This document shows positions 15,427-24,235 of a stretch of DNA of 33,914 bases, one piece after another. Made by a program: the position numbers and the translations under genes. The notes below the pieces were generated by a model. The model saw nothing but the letters and a program-made list of their open reading frames with translations. It was not told the DNA's origin and searched no databases. Source of the stretch: Betaproteobacteria bacterium. GTDB taxonomy: Bacteria > Pseudomonadota > Gammaproteobacteria > Burkholderiales > SG8-41. Location: assembly GCA_947476215.1 (NCBI GenBank), contig CANJQI010000001.1, positions 93,260 through 127,173 of the forward strand, read 5' to 3'. Every line of letters begins with the position of its first letter. The first letter of the stretch is position 1.

Positions 15427-16965
15427 TTAGTTTTTGCCCGACAGTGCGATTGCCGTACGCACGAAGTTCCGGCGCTGAGCCTTGTCTTTGATTTCGTCGC
15501 TTAACAGCAGATAGAGTTCGCTTTCGTTGCGTGCCGTGCGTGCGGCTCGCTTTAGCAGTACCTTCGCTACCGCACCTATATGTTCGGCTAGCGCTGCTTC
15601 CGCGCGCTGCAGCGTTGCAGCGTCGAATCGTTGAAGCTGCGATGTGGTGACTATCTGCGACGGCACAGATGCGCTGGATATGGAGTGCGAGGGCTGGATC
15701 GATGGCGTTGACCGCGCGGGTCGCGACGCTGGGGTGGCGGATTCACTAAATACTAGCCGCGACTTGGAGCTTACGATGCGTGAGGGGGAGGCTGGCGGAG
15801 CAAGTTGCGACGTAGGTGCGGAATCTTCATTGCCGAACGTTCTGATGAAAGCACTGCGGGCAGCATCGTCGGCAATGTCAGAGGCCAGCATTGCGACGAG
15901 ATCAGTGACGGTAGATGACTTCGTGGCGGCCCTCTTGATCATGGTCGCGGCGATGGGGCCGACGTGGGGTGCAAGTTCCGTCTGAACACGCATGAGCAGA
16001 TCACGATCGAATACCACGCCGCTCGGCATCTGCATCAAACTCGTGGCACCTGACGGAACGGGGCGTGCAGCCGGCGATGGCGCGTCGAGCAGGATATCCA
16101 CCGAATTTACGTCGGCCAGCGCGGTACGCCATTCGGACACAGACTGAGGGCGTTCAGTCTCCGGAACTTTCAGGGCCCAATCGATTGCCGACAGGAAGTG
16201 CTTGGTGTAGTACTTTTCGCCGCCGATATCCGCCAGGGCCGGCATGTTGTCGGTACCTACCCTGGCCGCGGCTTCGATAGGCTTCTTGCCGGTCACCAGC
16301 CAGTACATGACGCCGGCCAGAGCATAGAGGTCGGTCCAAGGGCCCTGCCTGCCCTGACTGTGATACTGCTCGAGCGGAGAAAATCCCGGTGAAACGATGG
16401 CGGTCAACTCTTTGTTGGCGGTGGCTTTCATGCGTGCCGAACCAAAGTCGATCAGAATAGGACTGCCGTCATTGCGTATGAAAATGTTGGGTGGTTTGAT
16501 GTCGCGATGCAGGTATCCGGCTTGATGGATGGTGTCCAGGCCATCGAGCAGCGGCATGATGATGCGCAACAGTCCGGTCTGGTCCAGATTGGTGCGTTTG
16601 AGCGGCTTGCCGGCGATAAACTCCATCACCATGTAGGCGGTGGCGTTAGCCTCGAAAAAACGCATGACGCGCACGATATTGGGATGACGAAACGTAGCCA
16701 AGGTGCGCGATTCTTCAACAAAAGCCTTCAAGCCCCAGTCAAACGACTCGCGGGTGCGATCCGACTTCGGTTTTACCGAATGATCGGCGTTTCTTGTCGC
16801 GAAATCGCCAGGCAGGTATTCCTTGATGGCGACTTTGGTTTTCAGATTGTTGTCGTGCGCGAGATAGGTAACGCCAAAGCCGCCTATGCCCAGCATCGAC
16901 TCGATGCGATACTCCTCTAGCGTATAACCGTTCGGTAACGCGTCATATAGCTCGGATGTCGACAT
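15427..16965 (-). CDS. Ser/Thr protein kinase with duplicated C-terminal domain
   Basis: Hanks-type kinase, 512 residues from the ATG at 16965 (MSTSELYDALPNGYTLEEY). The frame is open upstream to 17181, but the extra 72 residues look unlike the family and no ribosome-binding site marks either start. Kinase motifs: glycine loop GIGGFG at 26-31, lysine K48 in VAIKEYLPGD, catalytic HRDIKPPN at 153-160 (D155, N160), DFG at 173-175, then SPGFSPLEQY and the conserved GPWTDLYALAGVMYWLVTGKKP. After residue 300 two copies of a roughly 58-residue helical module occur, about 320-377 and 448-505. They share the patterns LA(P/E)HxG(P/A)xA and KRAA, and a region of acidic and Arg residues ending in FxRT. 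A Ser/Pro/Ala-rich linker joins them. No transmembrane helix is seen, so it is probably cytoplasmic. Confidence 0.9.
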   Translation of the reverse strand: MSTSELYDALPNGYTLEEYRIESMLGIGGFGVTYLAHDNNLKTKVAIKEYLPGDFATRNADHSVKPKSDRTRESFDWGLKAFVEESRTLATFRHPNIVRVMRFFEANATAYMVMEFIAGKPLKRTNLDQTGLLRIIMPLLDGLDTIHQAGYLHRDIKPPNIFIRNDGSPILIDFGSARMKATANKELTAIVSPGFSPLEQYHSQGRQGPWTDLYALAGVMYWLVTGKKPIEAAARVGTDNMPALADIGGEKYYTKHFLSAIDWALKVPETERPQSVSEWRTALADVNSVDILLDAPSPAARPVPSGATSLMQMPSGVVFDRDLLMRVQTELAPHVGPIAATMIKRAATKSSTVTDLVAMLASDIADDAARSAFIRTFGNEDSAPTSQLAPPASPSRIVSSKSRLVFSESATPASRPARSTPSIQPSHSISSASVPSQIVTTSQLQRFDAATLQRAEAALAEHIGAVAKVLLKRAARTARNESELYLLLSDEIKDKAQRRNFVRTAIALSGKN

Positions 16966-17366
16966 GGCGGCGGATGTGGAGGGTGTCTGCGCTAACTCGC
17001 GGTCATGGCTGCGCGACGGACTGGGCAGGAGGCCTGCCGGCACCGTGATCTGATTTTCATGATCGTTTCTGAAATGGCGGGCATATAATTGTTCTGCCGT
17101 TTCATCTGGTATGAAATACGTTGGGTATGCCCTCGAGTTTCGAGGGGCATTGTACACGCTAAATGTCGGAGTTGAGGGCAAAACCTTGCGTCAGGTGCCA
17201 GCGTGATCTTTTGCACGATCATGGCTGCGACGCCAACGCGATATTCCATGAGCGATGGCGCATGATGATCGCGCTGAGTTAGTGCGTTCCCGCATCGAGA
17301 GGGCACGATTATGCATGATAAAGTTTACGCTTCATTGCGCATATAGACTGAAACTTCAGAATAATC
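16966..17366. other. Divergent intergenic region with an inverted repeat
   Basis: Between the kinase and the Bug receptor at 17367. It contains an inverted repeat, TGCCCTCGA at 17128-17136 and TCGAGGGGCA at 17140-17149 (one bulged G), with a 3-nt loop. It is not followed by a T-run on either side, so a terminator is unlikely. The promoters of both divergent genes should lie here; I could not place them with confidence. The upstream extension of the kinase frame (to 17181) also falls in this region. Confidence 0.45.
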
Positions 17367-18329
17367 ATGGCATATCGACTCTATGTTTTTTCAGTCGTTT
17401 TCGGGGTGGGACTGGCGTCTTCTGGTTCGGTGACTGCGCAACAGTACCCGACCAAGTCGGTCCGCATACTCGCGTCCGGGATCGGTGGTGCCACCGATTT
17501 CACCGCGCGCTTTCTGGCTGCGGGTCTTGCGGCCAGGGTAGGTCAGCCGGTGATAGTCGATAATCGGGCCGGCGGACTTGTGCCCGGTGAAATTGTCGCC
17601 AGGGCGCCCGATGCGCATACCTTGATGTTGACCGGCGCCGTGACCTGGCTTTCGCCCTATATGCGTAGCGATATGCCATTTGATCCAGTGCGCGATTTTG
17701 CGCCGATTACGCTGGCGGTGACGCAGCCCAACGTGATCGTTGTTTATCCGGGGTTGCCGGTCAAGTCCGTGCGGGAACTGATCGCGCTGGCGAAGGACAA
17801 GCCCGGCGTGCTGAACTATGCATCGTCGGGTAACGGCAACTCGACGCATCTCGCCGCCGAACTATTCAAGTCCAGGGCAGGTGTAAACATCGTGCAGATC
17901 AGCTACAAGCTGGCTGCGCCGGCCTTTACCGATTTGTTCAGCGGCAGAATCGAGGTCATGTTTCCGGTCGCGTCGGGCGCGGCGCCACACGTGGGCGCGG
18001 GCCGTCTGCGGGCATTGGCCGTCGCTTCCCTGAAACCCTCGGAGCTTGCGCCCGGACTGCCTACGGTAGCCGTTGCCGCCGGGCTGCCGGGGTATGAGTA
18101 CGGGTCGACGCTGGGGTTGTTCGCCGGCGCCTCCGCGTCGGCGGCTATCGTTAATATGCTCAATCGGGAGATAGTGAATCTGCTCACTGCCCCGGAGGCG
18201 CGCGAGAGATTCTTCAAGGCCGGCATGGATATCGTTGCAAGTTCTCCTGCTCAGTTTGCGGAGGCCATCAAGGTTGACATGGCGCAAAGCGGTAAGGTGA
18301 TTCAGAGCGCCAGCATACGCACCGACTAA
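17367..18329 (+). CDS. Bug/TctC-type periplasmic solute-binding protein
   Basis: 320 residues, opening the plus-strand catabolic cluster. The signal peptide is MAYRLYVFSVVFGVGLASSGSVTAQ, with the mature protein starting QYPTKSVRILASG. Family motifs: DNRAGGLVPGEIVARAPDAHTL (the usual PDGYTL is altered to PDAHTL), DPVRDFAPITL, NVIVVYPGLPVKSVRELIALAK, LNYASSGNGNSTHLAAELFK, VQISYKLAAPAFTDLFSG (a change from the common VPYKG) and PHVGAGRLRALAVAS. The molybdenum hydroxylase genes follow in the same direction after about 144 bp, so uptake of the hydroxylase substrate is a reasonable guess (inference). No TctA/TctB membrane genes are nearby. Confidence 0.94.
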   Translation: MAYRLYVFSVVFGVGLASSGSVTAQQYPTKSVRILASGIGGATDFTARFLAAGLAARVGQPVIVDNRAGGLVPGEIVARAPDAHTLMLTGAVTWLSPYMRSDMPFDPVRDFAPITLAVTQPNVIVVYPGLPVKSVRELIALAKDKPGVLNYASSGNGNSTHLAAELFKSRAGVNIVQISYKLAAPAFTDLFSGRIEVMFPVASGAAPHVGAGRLRALAVASLKPSELAPGLPTVAVAAGLPGYEYGSTLGLFAGASASAAIVNMLNREIVNLLTAPEARERFFKAGMDIVASSPAQFAEAIKVDMAQSGKVIQSASIRTD

Positions 18330-18473
18330 GCACAGGCCGGTCGCGCGCGTTCCACGCCAGTTCCGTGCTTAGACAAATAGGCCTCAAACGCATATCATAA
18401 CGGACATGGCAAAGTGTGCGCCCGATGTGGCAACAGCGCACCTGTAACCCGGATAGAACACTTCCCCCTTCAA

Positions 18474-20795
18474 ATGAGTGATACACATACTGCGAACCGC
18501 CGCGAGGATCTGCGTCTAATCACGGGACGCGGAAGATATACGTCGGATTGGAATTTGCCCGGACAGTTGCACGCGGCGTTCTTGCGCTCCGACCACGCGC
18601 ACGCCGACATCGTATCGATGAACACCGCGCCAGCACTGGCGCGTCCCGGGGTGCAAGCCGTTTTTGCGGGCAGCGATGCGCGCGCGGCCGGTTACGTGCG
18701 CTTTCCGCTGATGTCGAATTTCATCAACCGCAATGGTGGCGCTCCAATAAAGTCCGATCGTCCGGTGCTGGCGCACGGCAAGGTTCGGTTTGTGGGCGAA
18801 TTGGTGGCGATGGTCGTCGCGAAATCGGCATCCGCCGCGCAGGACGCGCTTGATGCGATAGAAATTGAATATCGCGATTTGCCTGCCGCGGCCACCATAA
18901 ACGATGCGCTTGCCAAGGGTGCGCAACCGCTGCATGCAGGCGTACCGGACAATCGCAGTTTCATCTGGGAGGCCGGCGATGCAGACGCCGTGGCGCACGC
19001 ATTTCCGGGCGCGGCGCATGTCGCGCGCATAGACGTAGTGTCCACGCGTGTGGTGGCGAGCCCGATGGAGCCGCGGGCGTATCTCGTCAGCTATGATGCC
19101 GCCAGTGACTGCTATGACTTTCATACCCAGGCGCAGGGCATGGCCATGCTGCGCTGGCAACTTGCGCAACTAACCGGCCTGCCCGAGGAAAAGTTGCGGC
19201 TGCACTTGTATGATGTCGGCGGCAGTTTTGGTCAGCGCAGCAGCGCGTATCCTGAGCACGCAGCGCTGATGATGGCGTCAAAAAAGCTGGGGCGGCCGGT
19301 GAAATGGGTGTCCACGCGTTCCGAAGGATTTTTGTCCGATGCGCATGGACGCGGAATCCAGATGTCGGGGCAGCTCGCCTTGGACAAGGACGGGAATTTT
19401 CTTGCTGCGCGTTATGATTTCAAATGTGACATGGGCGCATACCTGACGCCGACTGGCTGTTCCGGGCACCTGCGCAATGTCGCCGCATGCATGACCGGCG
19501 TTTACAAGACGCCCGCGTTGTACGGCGATTTCAGTTTGGTACACACCAACGCCGCGCCCATTGCCGCCTATCGTGGCGCGGGCCGGCCCGACATCGCTTA
19601 CGTCGTGGAACGGCTGGTGGACAAGGCGGCGGCCGATATGAATATAGACCGCGCTGAGCTGCGGCGGCGAAATTTCATACCCATGACCGCGTTTCCATAC
19701 ACGTCCATGACCGGTGGCGTCTACGAATTGTCGGATTTTGCCGGCTGTCTGGATAAGGCGCTCAAAGCCGCTGATTGGGCTGGTTTCGCGCATCGTCGCG
19801 CGGCGGCAGCGCGAACGGGCAAGCTGCGCGGCATCGGGATAGGTACTGTTATCGAAGGCACCGGCCTCGGACGCTCGCCGAGCGACCAGATCGCGCTTGA
19901 ATTTGACGCGCAAGGAAAGCTAACGCTGTGTACAGCCACGCTATCGTCCGGCCAGAGTCATGAAACAACATTCACCCAGGTGGTTGCGCAGTCGCTTGGT
20001 GTAGCGCACGAATTCGTGGGATTTTGCTCCTCGCGCCGGGACAACGAGATCTTGGGAAATGGGTCGGGTGGTTCGCGCTCCATGGTAGGGGCGGGCAGCG
20101 TGTGCCAGATCGCGTCCCAGAAACTGATAGCGCAAGCGCTTCCGCTGGCCGCGGAAGCGCTTGAAGTCGAACCTTCGCAGATCAAATTCGCCCATGGTGT
20201 CTTCAATGCCAATGAAGGGGGGAAATCGATCAGCCTAGAAGCGCTCGCACGCCGGCTTGCCGGCACCCATCCTCATCCGATGAACGTCCTGGCCGAGAGC
20301 AGCGTAGGTTCGACTTATCCGAACGGATGCCATATTGCGGAAGTCGAGATCGATCCGGAGACCGGTGTTACGCAAGTTGCGTCGTATTTTGCTGCGGACG
20401 ATTGCGGTGTGGTCATCAATCATAGTATCGTCGAAGGGCAGGTGCACGGCGGTGTCATGCAGGGCGCGGGGCAGGTGTTTGGCGAACATGCGGTATATGA
20501 TCGTGGCAGCGGCCAGTTGTTGACCGGCAGTTTCAACGATTACTACATGCCGCGTGCCGGGTTGATACCTGAGATCCGCATGGATGAGCATCCGGTACCC
20601 AGCACGGCAAATGTGCTGGGAGCCAAGGGGGTGGGGGAGTCGGGTTGCACGGCATCCCTGCCGACGCTGGTCAGCGCGGTGATGGATGCATTGCGGCCGT
20701 TGGGCGTTCCTGAACTCGATATGCCGCTCACGCCCGCCAAGGTATGGCATGCTATACAGGACGCGAAAGCTCAACAGAAGGTAAAGGCACATTGA
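18474..20795 (+). CDS. Molybdopterin-binding large subunit, xanthine dehydrogenase family (CoxL-like)
   Basis: Catalytic subunit of a three-part molybdenum hydroxylase, 773 residues from the ATG at 18474 (MSDTHTANRREDLRLITGRG, the family opening). The frame is open 20 codons further back without support. The active-site loop is AYRGAGR (A365-R371). Carbon monoxide dehydrogenase has AYRCSFR with the CuS-binding cysteine, which is absent here, so this is not a form I CODH. The catalytic glutamate is E722 in KGVGESG. Other cofactor-binding stretches are GGSFGQR (near residue 250), the segment GNGSGGSRSMVGAG and VVINHSIVEGQVHGGVMQG. The substrate is probably an aromatic, heterocyclic or aldehyde-like compound. 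It is followed by the FAD subunit after 1 nt and then the FeS subunit: an L-M-S order. Confidence 0.93.
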   Translation: MSDTHTANRREDLRLITGRGRYTSDWNLPGQLHAAFLRSDHAHADIVSMNTAPALARPGVQAVFAGSDARAAGYVRFPLMSNFINRNGGAPIKSDRPVLAHGKVRFVGELVAMVVAKSASAAQDALDAIEIEYRDLPAAATINDALAKGAQPLHAGVPDNRSFIWEAGDADAVAHAFPGAAHVARIDVVSTRVVASPMEPRAYLVSYDAASDCYDFHTQAQGMAMLRWQLAQLTGLPEEKLRLHLYDVGGSFGQRSSAYPEHAALMMASKKLGRPVKWVSTRSEGFLSDAHGRGIQMSGQLALDKDGNFLAARYDFKCDMGAYLTPTGCSGHLRNVAACMTGVYKTPALYGDFSLVHTNAAPIAAYRGAGRPDIAYVVERLVDKAAADMNIDRAELRRRNFIPMTAFPYTSMTGGVYELSDFAGCLDKALKAADWAGFAHRRAAAARTGKLRGIGIGTVIEGTGLGRSPSDQIALEFDAQGKLTLCTATLSSGQSHETTFTQVVAQSLGVAHEFVGFCSSRRDNEILGNGSGGSRSMVGAGSVCQIASQKLIAQALPLAAEALEVEPSQIKFAHGVFNANEGGKSISLEALARRLAGTHPHPMNVLAESSVGSTYPNGCHIAEVEIDPETGVTQVASYFAADDCGVVINHSIVEGQVHGGVMQGAGQVFGEHAVYDRGSGQLLTGSFNDYYMPRAGLIPEIRMDEHPVPSTANVLGAKGVGESGCTASLPTLVSAVMDALRPLGVPELDMPLTPAKVWHAIQDAKAQQKVKAH

Positions 20796-20796
20796 T

Positions 20797-21597
20797 ATGT
20801 TTGAACTCAGTTATCTCAAGGCAAAATCGTTGTCCGAGGCGACGTCATTCCTAAGCACGCACCCGGAAGCCAAGTTTCTTTCCGGCGGCATGACGCTGTT
20901 GCCCACGCTCAAGCAGCGGCTGGCGCGGCCCACGCATCTGGTCGATGTCAGCGCCCTGGCAGAATTGGGTGGCATAGAGGCCAAGGGGGGGCAGCTCGTC
21001 ATTGGCGCCATAACCAAACACTATGAGGTGGCGGCATCGGCCGTGGTCAGGAAGGTGATCCCGGCGCTCGCTTATCTGGCGCATCAGATCGGTGATCAGC
21101 AGGTACGCAATCGTGGCACGCTCGGCGGGTCAGTCGCCAATAACGATCCCGCCGCCGACTATCCATCGGCGGTTCTTGCGCTGAATGCGCGCATCGTCAC
21201 CAACAAGCGCGAGATCGCCGCCGACGAGTTTTTTCAGGGCATGTTTGCCACCGCGCTCGAAGATGGAGAAATCATCGTTCGCGTGCAGTTTGAAGTCCCG
21301 CGTCGCGCCGCCTACGAGAAATTCCGTCACCCCGCATCGGGCTATGCCATGACGGGGGTATTTATCGCCGAATTTGACACGGGCACGCGCGTTGCGGTCA
21401 CCGGCGCGGGGCCGGGCGTGTTTCGCTGGACGGATGCTGAAGCCGCACTCGCGAAACAGTTGGCGCCGGCGTCGCTTGAGCCGCTGGTTGTGGATCACAC
21501 CAACCTCAATCAGGACATACATGCATCGCAGGAATACCGGGCCAATCTGGTCAAGGTCATGGCCAAGCGTGCGCTGCAGAAGCTCCTCAACACTTAA
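20797..21597 (+). CDS. FAD-binding middle subunit of molybdenum hydroxylase (CoxM-like)
   Basis: 266 residues. It carries electrons from the FeS subunit to the physiological acceptor through FAD. The FAD-binding motifs are [18 protein letters not shown] near residue 25-42 (the AGGxS-type loop) and [20 protein letters not shown] around residue 107-126 (the TLGG loop). The C-terminal CO-dehydrogenase flavoprotein domain follows with [18 protein letters not shown]. The start codon lies immediately after the stop of the large subunit, so the two are surely co-translated. Length is a little below the 280-300 typical of the family. Confidence 0.94.
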   Translation: MFELSYLKAKSLSEATSFLSTHPEAKFLSGGMTLLPTLKQRLARPTHLVDVSALAELGGIEAKGGQLVIGAITKHYEVAASAVVRKVIPALAYLAHQIGDQQVRNRGTLGGSVANNDPAADYPSAVLALNARIVTNKREIAADEFFQGMFATALEDGEIIVRVQFEVPRRAAYEKFRHPASGYAMTGVFIAEFDTGTRVAVTGAGPGVFRWTDAEAALAKQLAPASLEPLVVDHTNLNQDIHASQEYRANLVKVMAKRALQKLLNT

Positions 21598-21629
21598 TCC
21601 AGAATTCTCAATCGAAGATTGCGACCAAC

Positions 21630-22094
21630 ATGTCCAAAATAGAACTCACCGTTAACGGTACTAAACACACGCGAGAAGTCGAGGACCGCACACTGCTGGT
21701 AGACCTGCTGCGCGATCATCTGGGGCTGACCGGCACTCACATCGGTTGCGATACCAGCCAGTGCGGGTGCTGCACCATCCATATCGACGGCCGCGCGATC
21801 AAGTCATGCACCATGCTGGCGGCGCAAGCCCACGGTGCAAACATCGTTACGATCGAAGGCATGGCTCAGGGTGAGGAACTGCATCCGGTGCAACAGGCAT
21901 TCACCGACTGCCACGCACTGCAATGCGGATTCTGCACGCCCGGCATGATTATGGCGGTAGCTGCGCTACTCAAGGACAACCCAAATCCTACCGACGAAGA
22001 GATTTATCATGGTCTGGAAGGAAACTTGTGCCGCTGCACTGGGTATATCAATATCGTCAAGGCTGTCAAACAGGCGGCACAGACGATGAAGTAA
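21630..22094 (+). CDS. [2Fe-2S] small subunit of molybdenum hydroxylase (CoxS-like)
   Basis: 154 residues, a typical two-domain iron-sulfur subunit. The plant-type [2Fe-2S] cluster is bound by C40, C45, C48 and C60 ([14 protein letters not shown]47 is an extra cysteine where most members have Ala). The second, alpha-helical cluster domain uses C99, C102, C134 and C136 (QCGFCTPGM and GNLCRCTGY). It passes electrons from the molybdopterin site to FAD. It is 32 bp downstream of the FAD subunit gene. No maturation genes (CoxD/E/F/G-like, XdhC-like) are found in this window, so these must be elsewhere if the enzyme is active. Confidence 0.96.
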   Translation: MSKIELTVNGTKHTREVEDRTLLVDLLRDHLGLTGTHIGCDTSQCGCCTIHIDGRAIKSCTMLAAQAHGANIVTIEGMAQGEELHPVQQAFTDCHALQCGFCTPGMIMAVAALLKDNPNPTDEEIYHGLEGNLCRCTGYINIVKAVKQAAQTMK

Positions 22095-22268
22095 GGGCTG
22101 CCACGCCGGCTCCGGTGTGGTGTCACGGAGCTATCCACGTGTATTCCGAGCGCGGGGATTTTCAGGAGCAGGGCCGGATCGCGGCACGCGCGTCAGCATC
22201 CGCGTTTTGTGTCGGCATTCAAGGCCCTGCCGTTTGATATTCTTTCGGTTGGCTCAGTGTCTGATTAG

Positions 22269-22964
22269 CAAAATATTTCTGTCTATGCGGTCGGTGATGT
22301 GGGGATGTCGAGGGCCGATGCCGAGTCGGGATTAGAACACGTAAAAAGCGTGCTCCATGAACCTGACATTATGTTTGGCCAGTTCGAGGCCTTTTTTTTC
22401 GCGCAAGGGCACGCCATCGTTGACAGCGCAGGGCGCGCACAGAAGCAGCCCGAACTTCGTGCCGGCGGTCAAGGCGGCTGGATTTGACGTCATGTCATTC
22501 GCGAGCAACCACTGCATGCACTTTGGTGCCGAAGGGCTGTTGGACACGATCGAGATCTCGAAACAGATCGGCATACCGTTGGTGGGCGTGGGCAAGGACA
22601 TCCACGAAGCGCGCAAGCCCGTGATCATGGAGTGCAAGGGGGCGCGCATCACGTTTCTTGCGTACTGCTCGATACTGCCCCCCGGTTACTGGACGACCGA
22701 GGACCGCCCGGGGTGCGCACCGCTAAGCGTAAACACATTTTATGAGTCCGCTGTCGCAAATCAGCCGGGTGCTCCCGCTGATGTGCATACGTTTGCGTTC
22801 AAGGAAGACCAGCAGGCGATGGTCGAGGACATCAGGAAGGCAAAAGAGATCGCCGATGTGGTCGTGGTATCGGCGCACTGGGGCGTGCCGTTCGCCTACG
22901 CAACCATAGATGCGTATCAGCGCGAGGCGGCGCATGCCGCGATCGATGCGGGCGCACGATATCG
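22269..22964 (+). pseudogene. CapA-type metallophosphatase remnant (two frameshifts)
   Basis: Remains of a CapA (poly-gamma-glutamate synthesis, PF09587-like) protein. The first frame reads QNISVYAVGDVGMSRADAES from right after a TAG (22266-22268), so the original start is lost. It continues to MFGQFEAFF, then shifts at a run of eight T (22392-22399); removing one T restores SRKGTPSLTAQG. The next frame has NFVPAVKAAGFDVMSFASNH, GLLDTIEISKQIGIPLVGVG, a central ARITFLAYCS stretch and VVVVSAHWGVPF. A second +1 shift near 22957 leads to DIVLGPH, where the CapA motif (normally GHHPH) is cut and SDR sequence begins. 22095-22268 holds nothing recognisable. Confidence 0.82.
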
Positions 22965-23212
22965 TGCTTGGCCCGCACGGCATACGCGCCAACCTTGTGG
23001 CGCTCGCGAATATCGCCACTACGCGACTCAATCCCGAATGGTATGCGGAAACCGGCGGCGGCCCCAATACCGCGCACAGACTTGCGGTGCTGCCTATCCC
23101 GCGTTCGGGTCAGCCTCAGGAAGTGGCCAACGTCACGCTGTTTCTGTCAACGGATCAGTCCTCCTCCGTGACCGGTGATCGTATAATCGGCGCCGGCGGC
23201 GAGTATATGTAG
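22965..23212 (+). pseudogene. C-terminal fragment of a short-chain dehydrogenase/reductase
   Basis: Only the C-terminal part of an SDR is left: GPHGIRANLVALANIATTRL, then IPRSGQPQEVANVTLFLSTD and QSSSVTGDRIIGAGGEYM up to the stop at 23212. These correspond to the post-catalytic segment and the C-terminal (R)xGxPEEVAN...FLxSDxSSxxTG signature of classical SDRs. The Rossmann glycine motif and the YxxxK active site are absent. It is joined in frame to the end of the CapA remnant through a shared L-G-P-H stretch. Not functional. Confidence 0.85.
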
Positions 23213-23247
23213 GTAGTCAAATTGCGAGTATTCGATAGGAGACATTG

Positions 23248-24225
23248 ATGAGAGCGTTACGTAGTTCATTCATTTCCATGGCAGTAATTTTCGTGTGTGC
23301 TGTAAACGCGTGTGCGTGGGCACAGAATTTCCCGACCCGGCCGATACGTTTCCTGGTGGGCAACGCGCCCGGCGGCGGGACGGACTTTGTGGCGCGCGCC
23401 ATTGCGCCCAAGATGAGCGAAGGGCTGGGGCAGTCGGTCATTGTGGAGAATCGGGCCGGCGCCACGGGTGTGCTGGCAGCGATGCTGGTTGCGAAGGCGA
23501 CGCCAGACGGTTATTCGATGATGGTAGTCACGCGCAGCACCCATTCGATTTCGCCCGCCCTGCAAAACGATTTGCCGTTCCATCCGGTAAAGGATTTCGC
23601 CGCGGTAACGCTGCTGGTCAACTCGCCGAATGTTCTCGTGGTTCATCCGTCGGTGCCCGGGAACACCGTAAAGGAGTTTATTGCCTTTGCGAAAACCAAA
23701 CCGGGCGCGCTGACCTACGGGTCGTCCGGTATAGGATCCGTCGGGCATATGGCGGCGGAATTGTTCAAGTCGGTAACCGGGACAAACTTCGTGCATGTGC
23801 CTTACAAGGGCTCCGGCGCGGCGCTGGCCGATCTGCTGAGCGGCCGTTTGCAACTCATGTTCAACGGGCCGGCATCCACCATCGCGCACGTGCACTCCGG
23901 CAAGCTTAAAGCGCTGGCACTCGGAGGCGACAAGCGGGCGAGCGGGCTGGAGACCGTGCCGACCTTTGCCGAAGCGGGTTTCCCCGCGGTCGAGGCGGCG
24001 CAGTGGTATGGTTTGGTCACCACGGCGCGCACGCCCAAGGCGGTAGTCGATAGGCTGAACCGCGAAGCCGTGCGCGCGCTGGAGATGCCGGAGGTGCAGA
24101 AGATCCTCAGCGGCAGCGGTTTTGACGCTGCGCCCACGACGCCGCAGTATTTCGCGAAATTTCTCAGTGATGATGTCGCCAGGTGGCAGAAAGTTGTAAA
24201 AACCTCGGGCATAAAACTCGAGTAA
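23248..24225 (+). CDS. Bug/TctC-type periplasmic solute-binding protein
   Basis: 325 residues from the ATG at 23248, chosen over an in-frame TTG 3 nt earlier because AGGAG (23237-23241) is 6 nt upstream. The signal peptide ends near CAWAQ, followed by NFPTRPIRFLVG. Family motifs: NAPGGGTDFVARAIAPKM (binding loop), VENRAGATGVLAAMLVAKA, PDGYSMMVVTRSTHSISPAL, HPVKDFAAVTLLVNSPNVLVV, YGSSGIGSVGHMAAELFKS, VHVPYKGSGAALADLLSGR and GKLKALALGG. It lies 10 bp before an MmgE/PrpD gene and upstream of prpD, so all three are likely one transcription unit handling one carboxylate. Confidence 0.95.
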   Translation: MRALRSSFISMAVIFVCAVNACAWAQNFPTRPIRFLVGNAPGGGTDFVARAIAPKMSEGLGQSVIVENRAGATGVLAAMLVAKATPDGYSMMVVTRSTHSISPALQNDLPFHPVKDFAAVTLLVNSPNVLVVHPSVPGNTVKEFIAFAKTKPGALTYGSSGIGSVGHMAAELFKSVTGTNFVHVPYKGSGAALADLLSGRLQLMFNGPASTIAHVHSGKLKALALGGDKRASGLETVPTFAEAGFPAVEAAQWYGLVTTARTPKAVVDRLNREAVRALEMPEVQKILSGSGFDAAPTTPQYFAKFLSDDVARWQKVVKTSGIKLE

Positions 24226-24235
24226 GGCCGCTTTC

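Noticed and set aside
17128-17149. Rho-independent terminator at the inverted repeat
   Set aside because: The stem is good but no T-run follows on either strand, and it lies in a divergent intergenic region where no transcript should end.
18474-20795. Aerobic carbon monoxide dehydrogenase (coxL)
   Set aside because: The CuS-ligating cysteine loop AYRCSFR is replaced by AYRGAGR, so CO oxidation is not supported.
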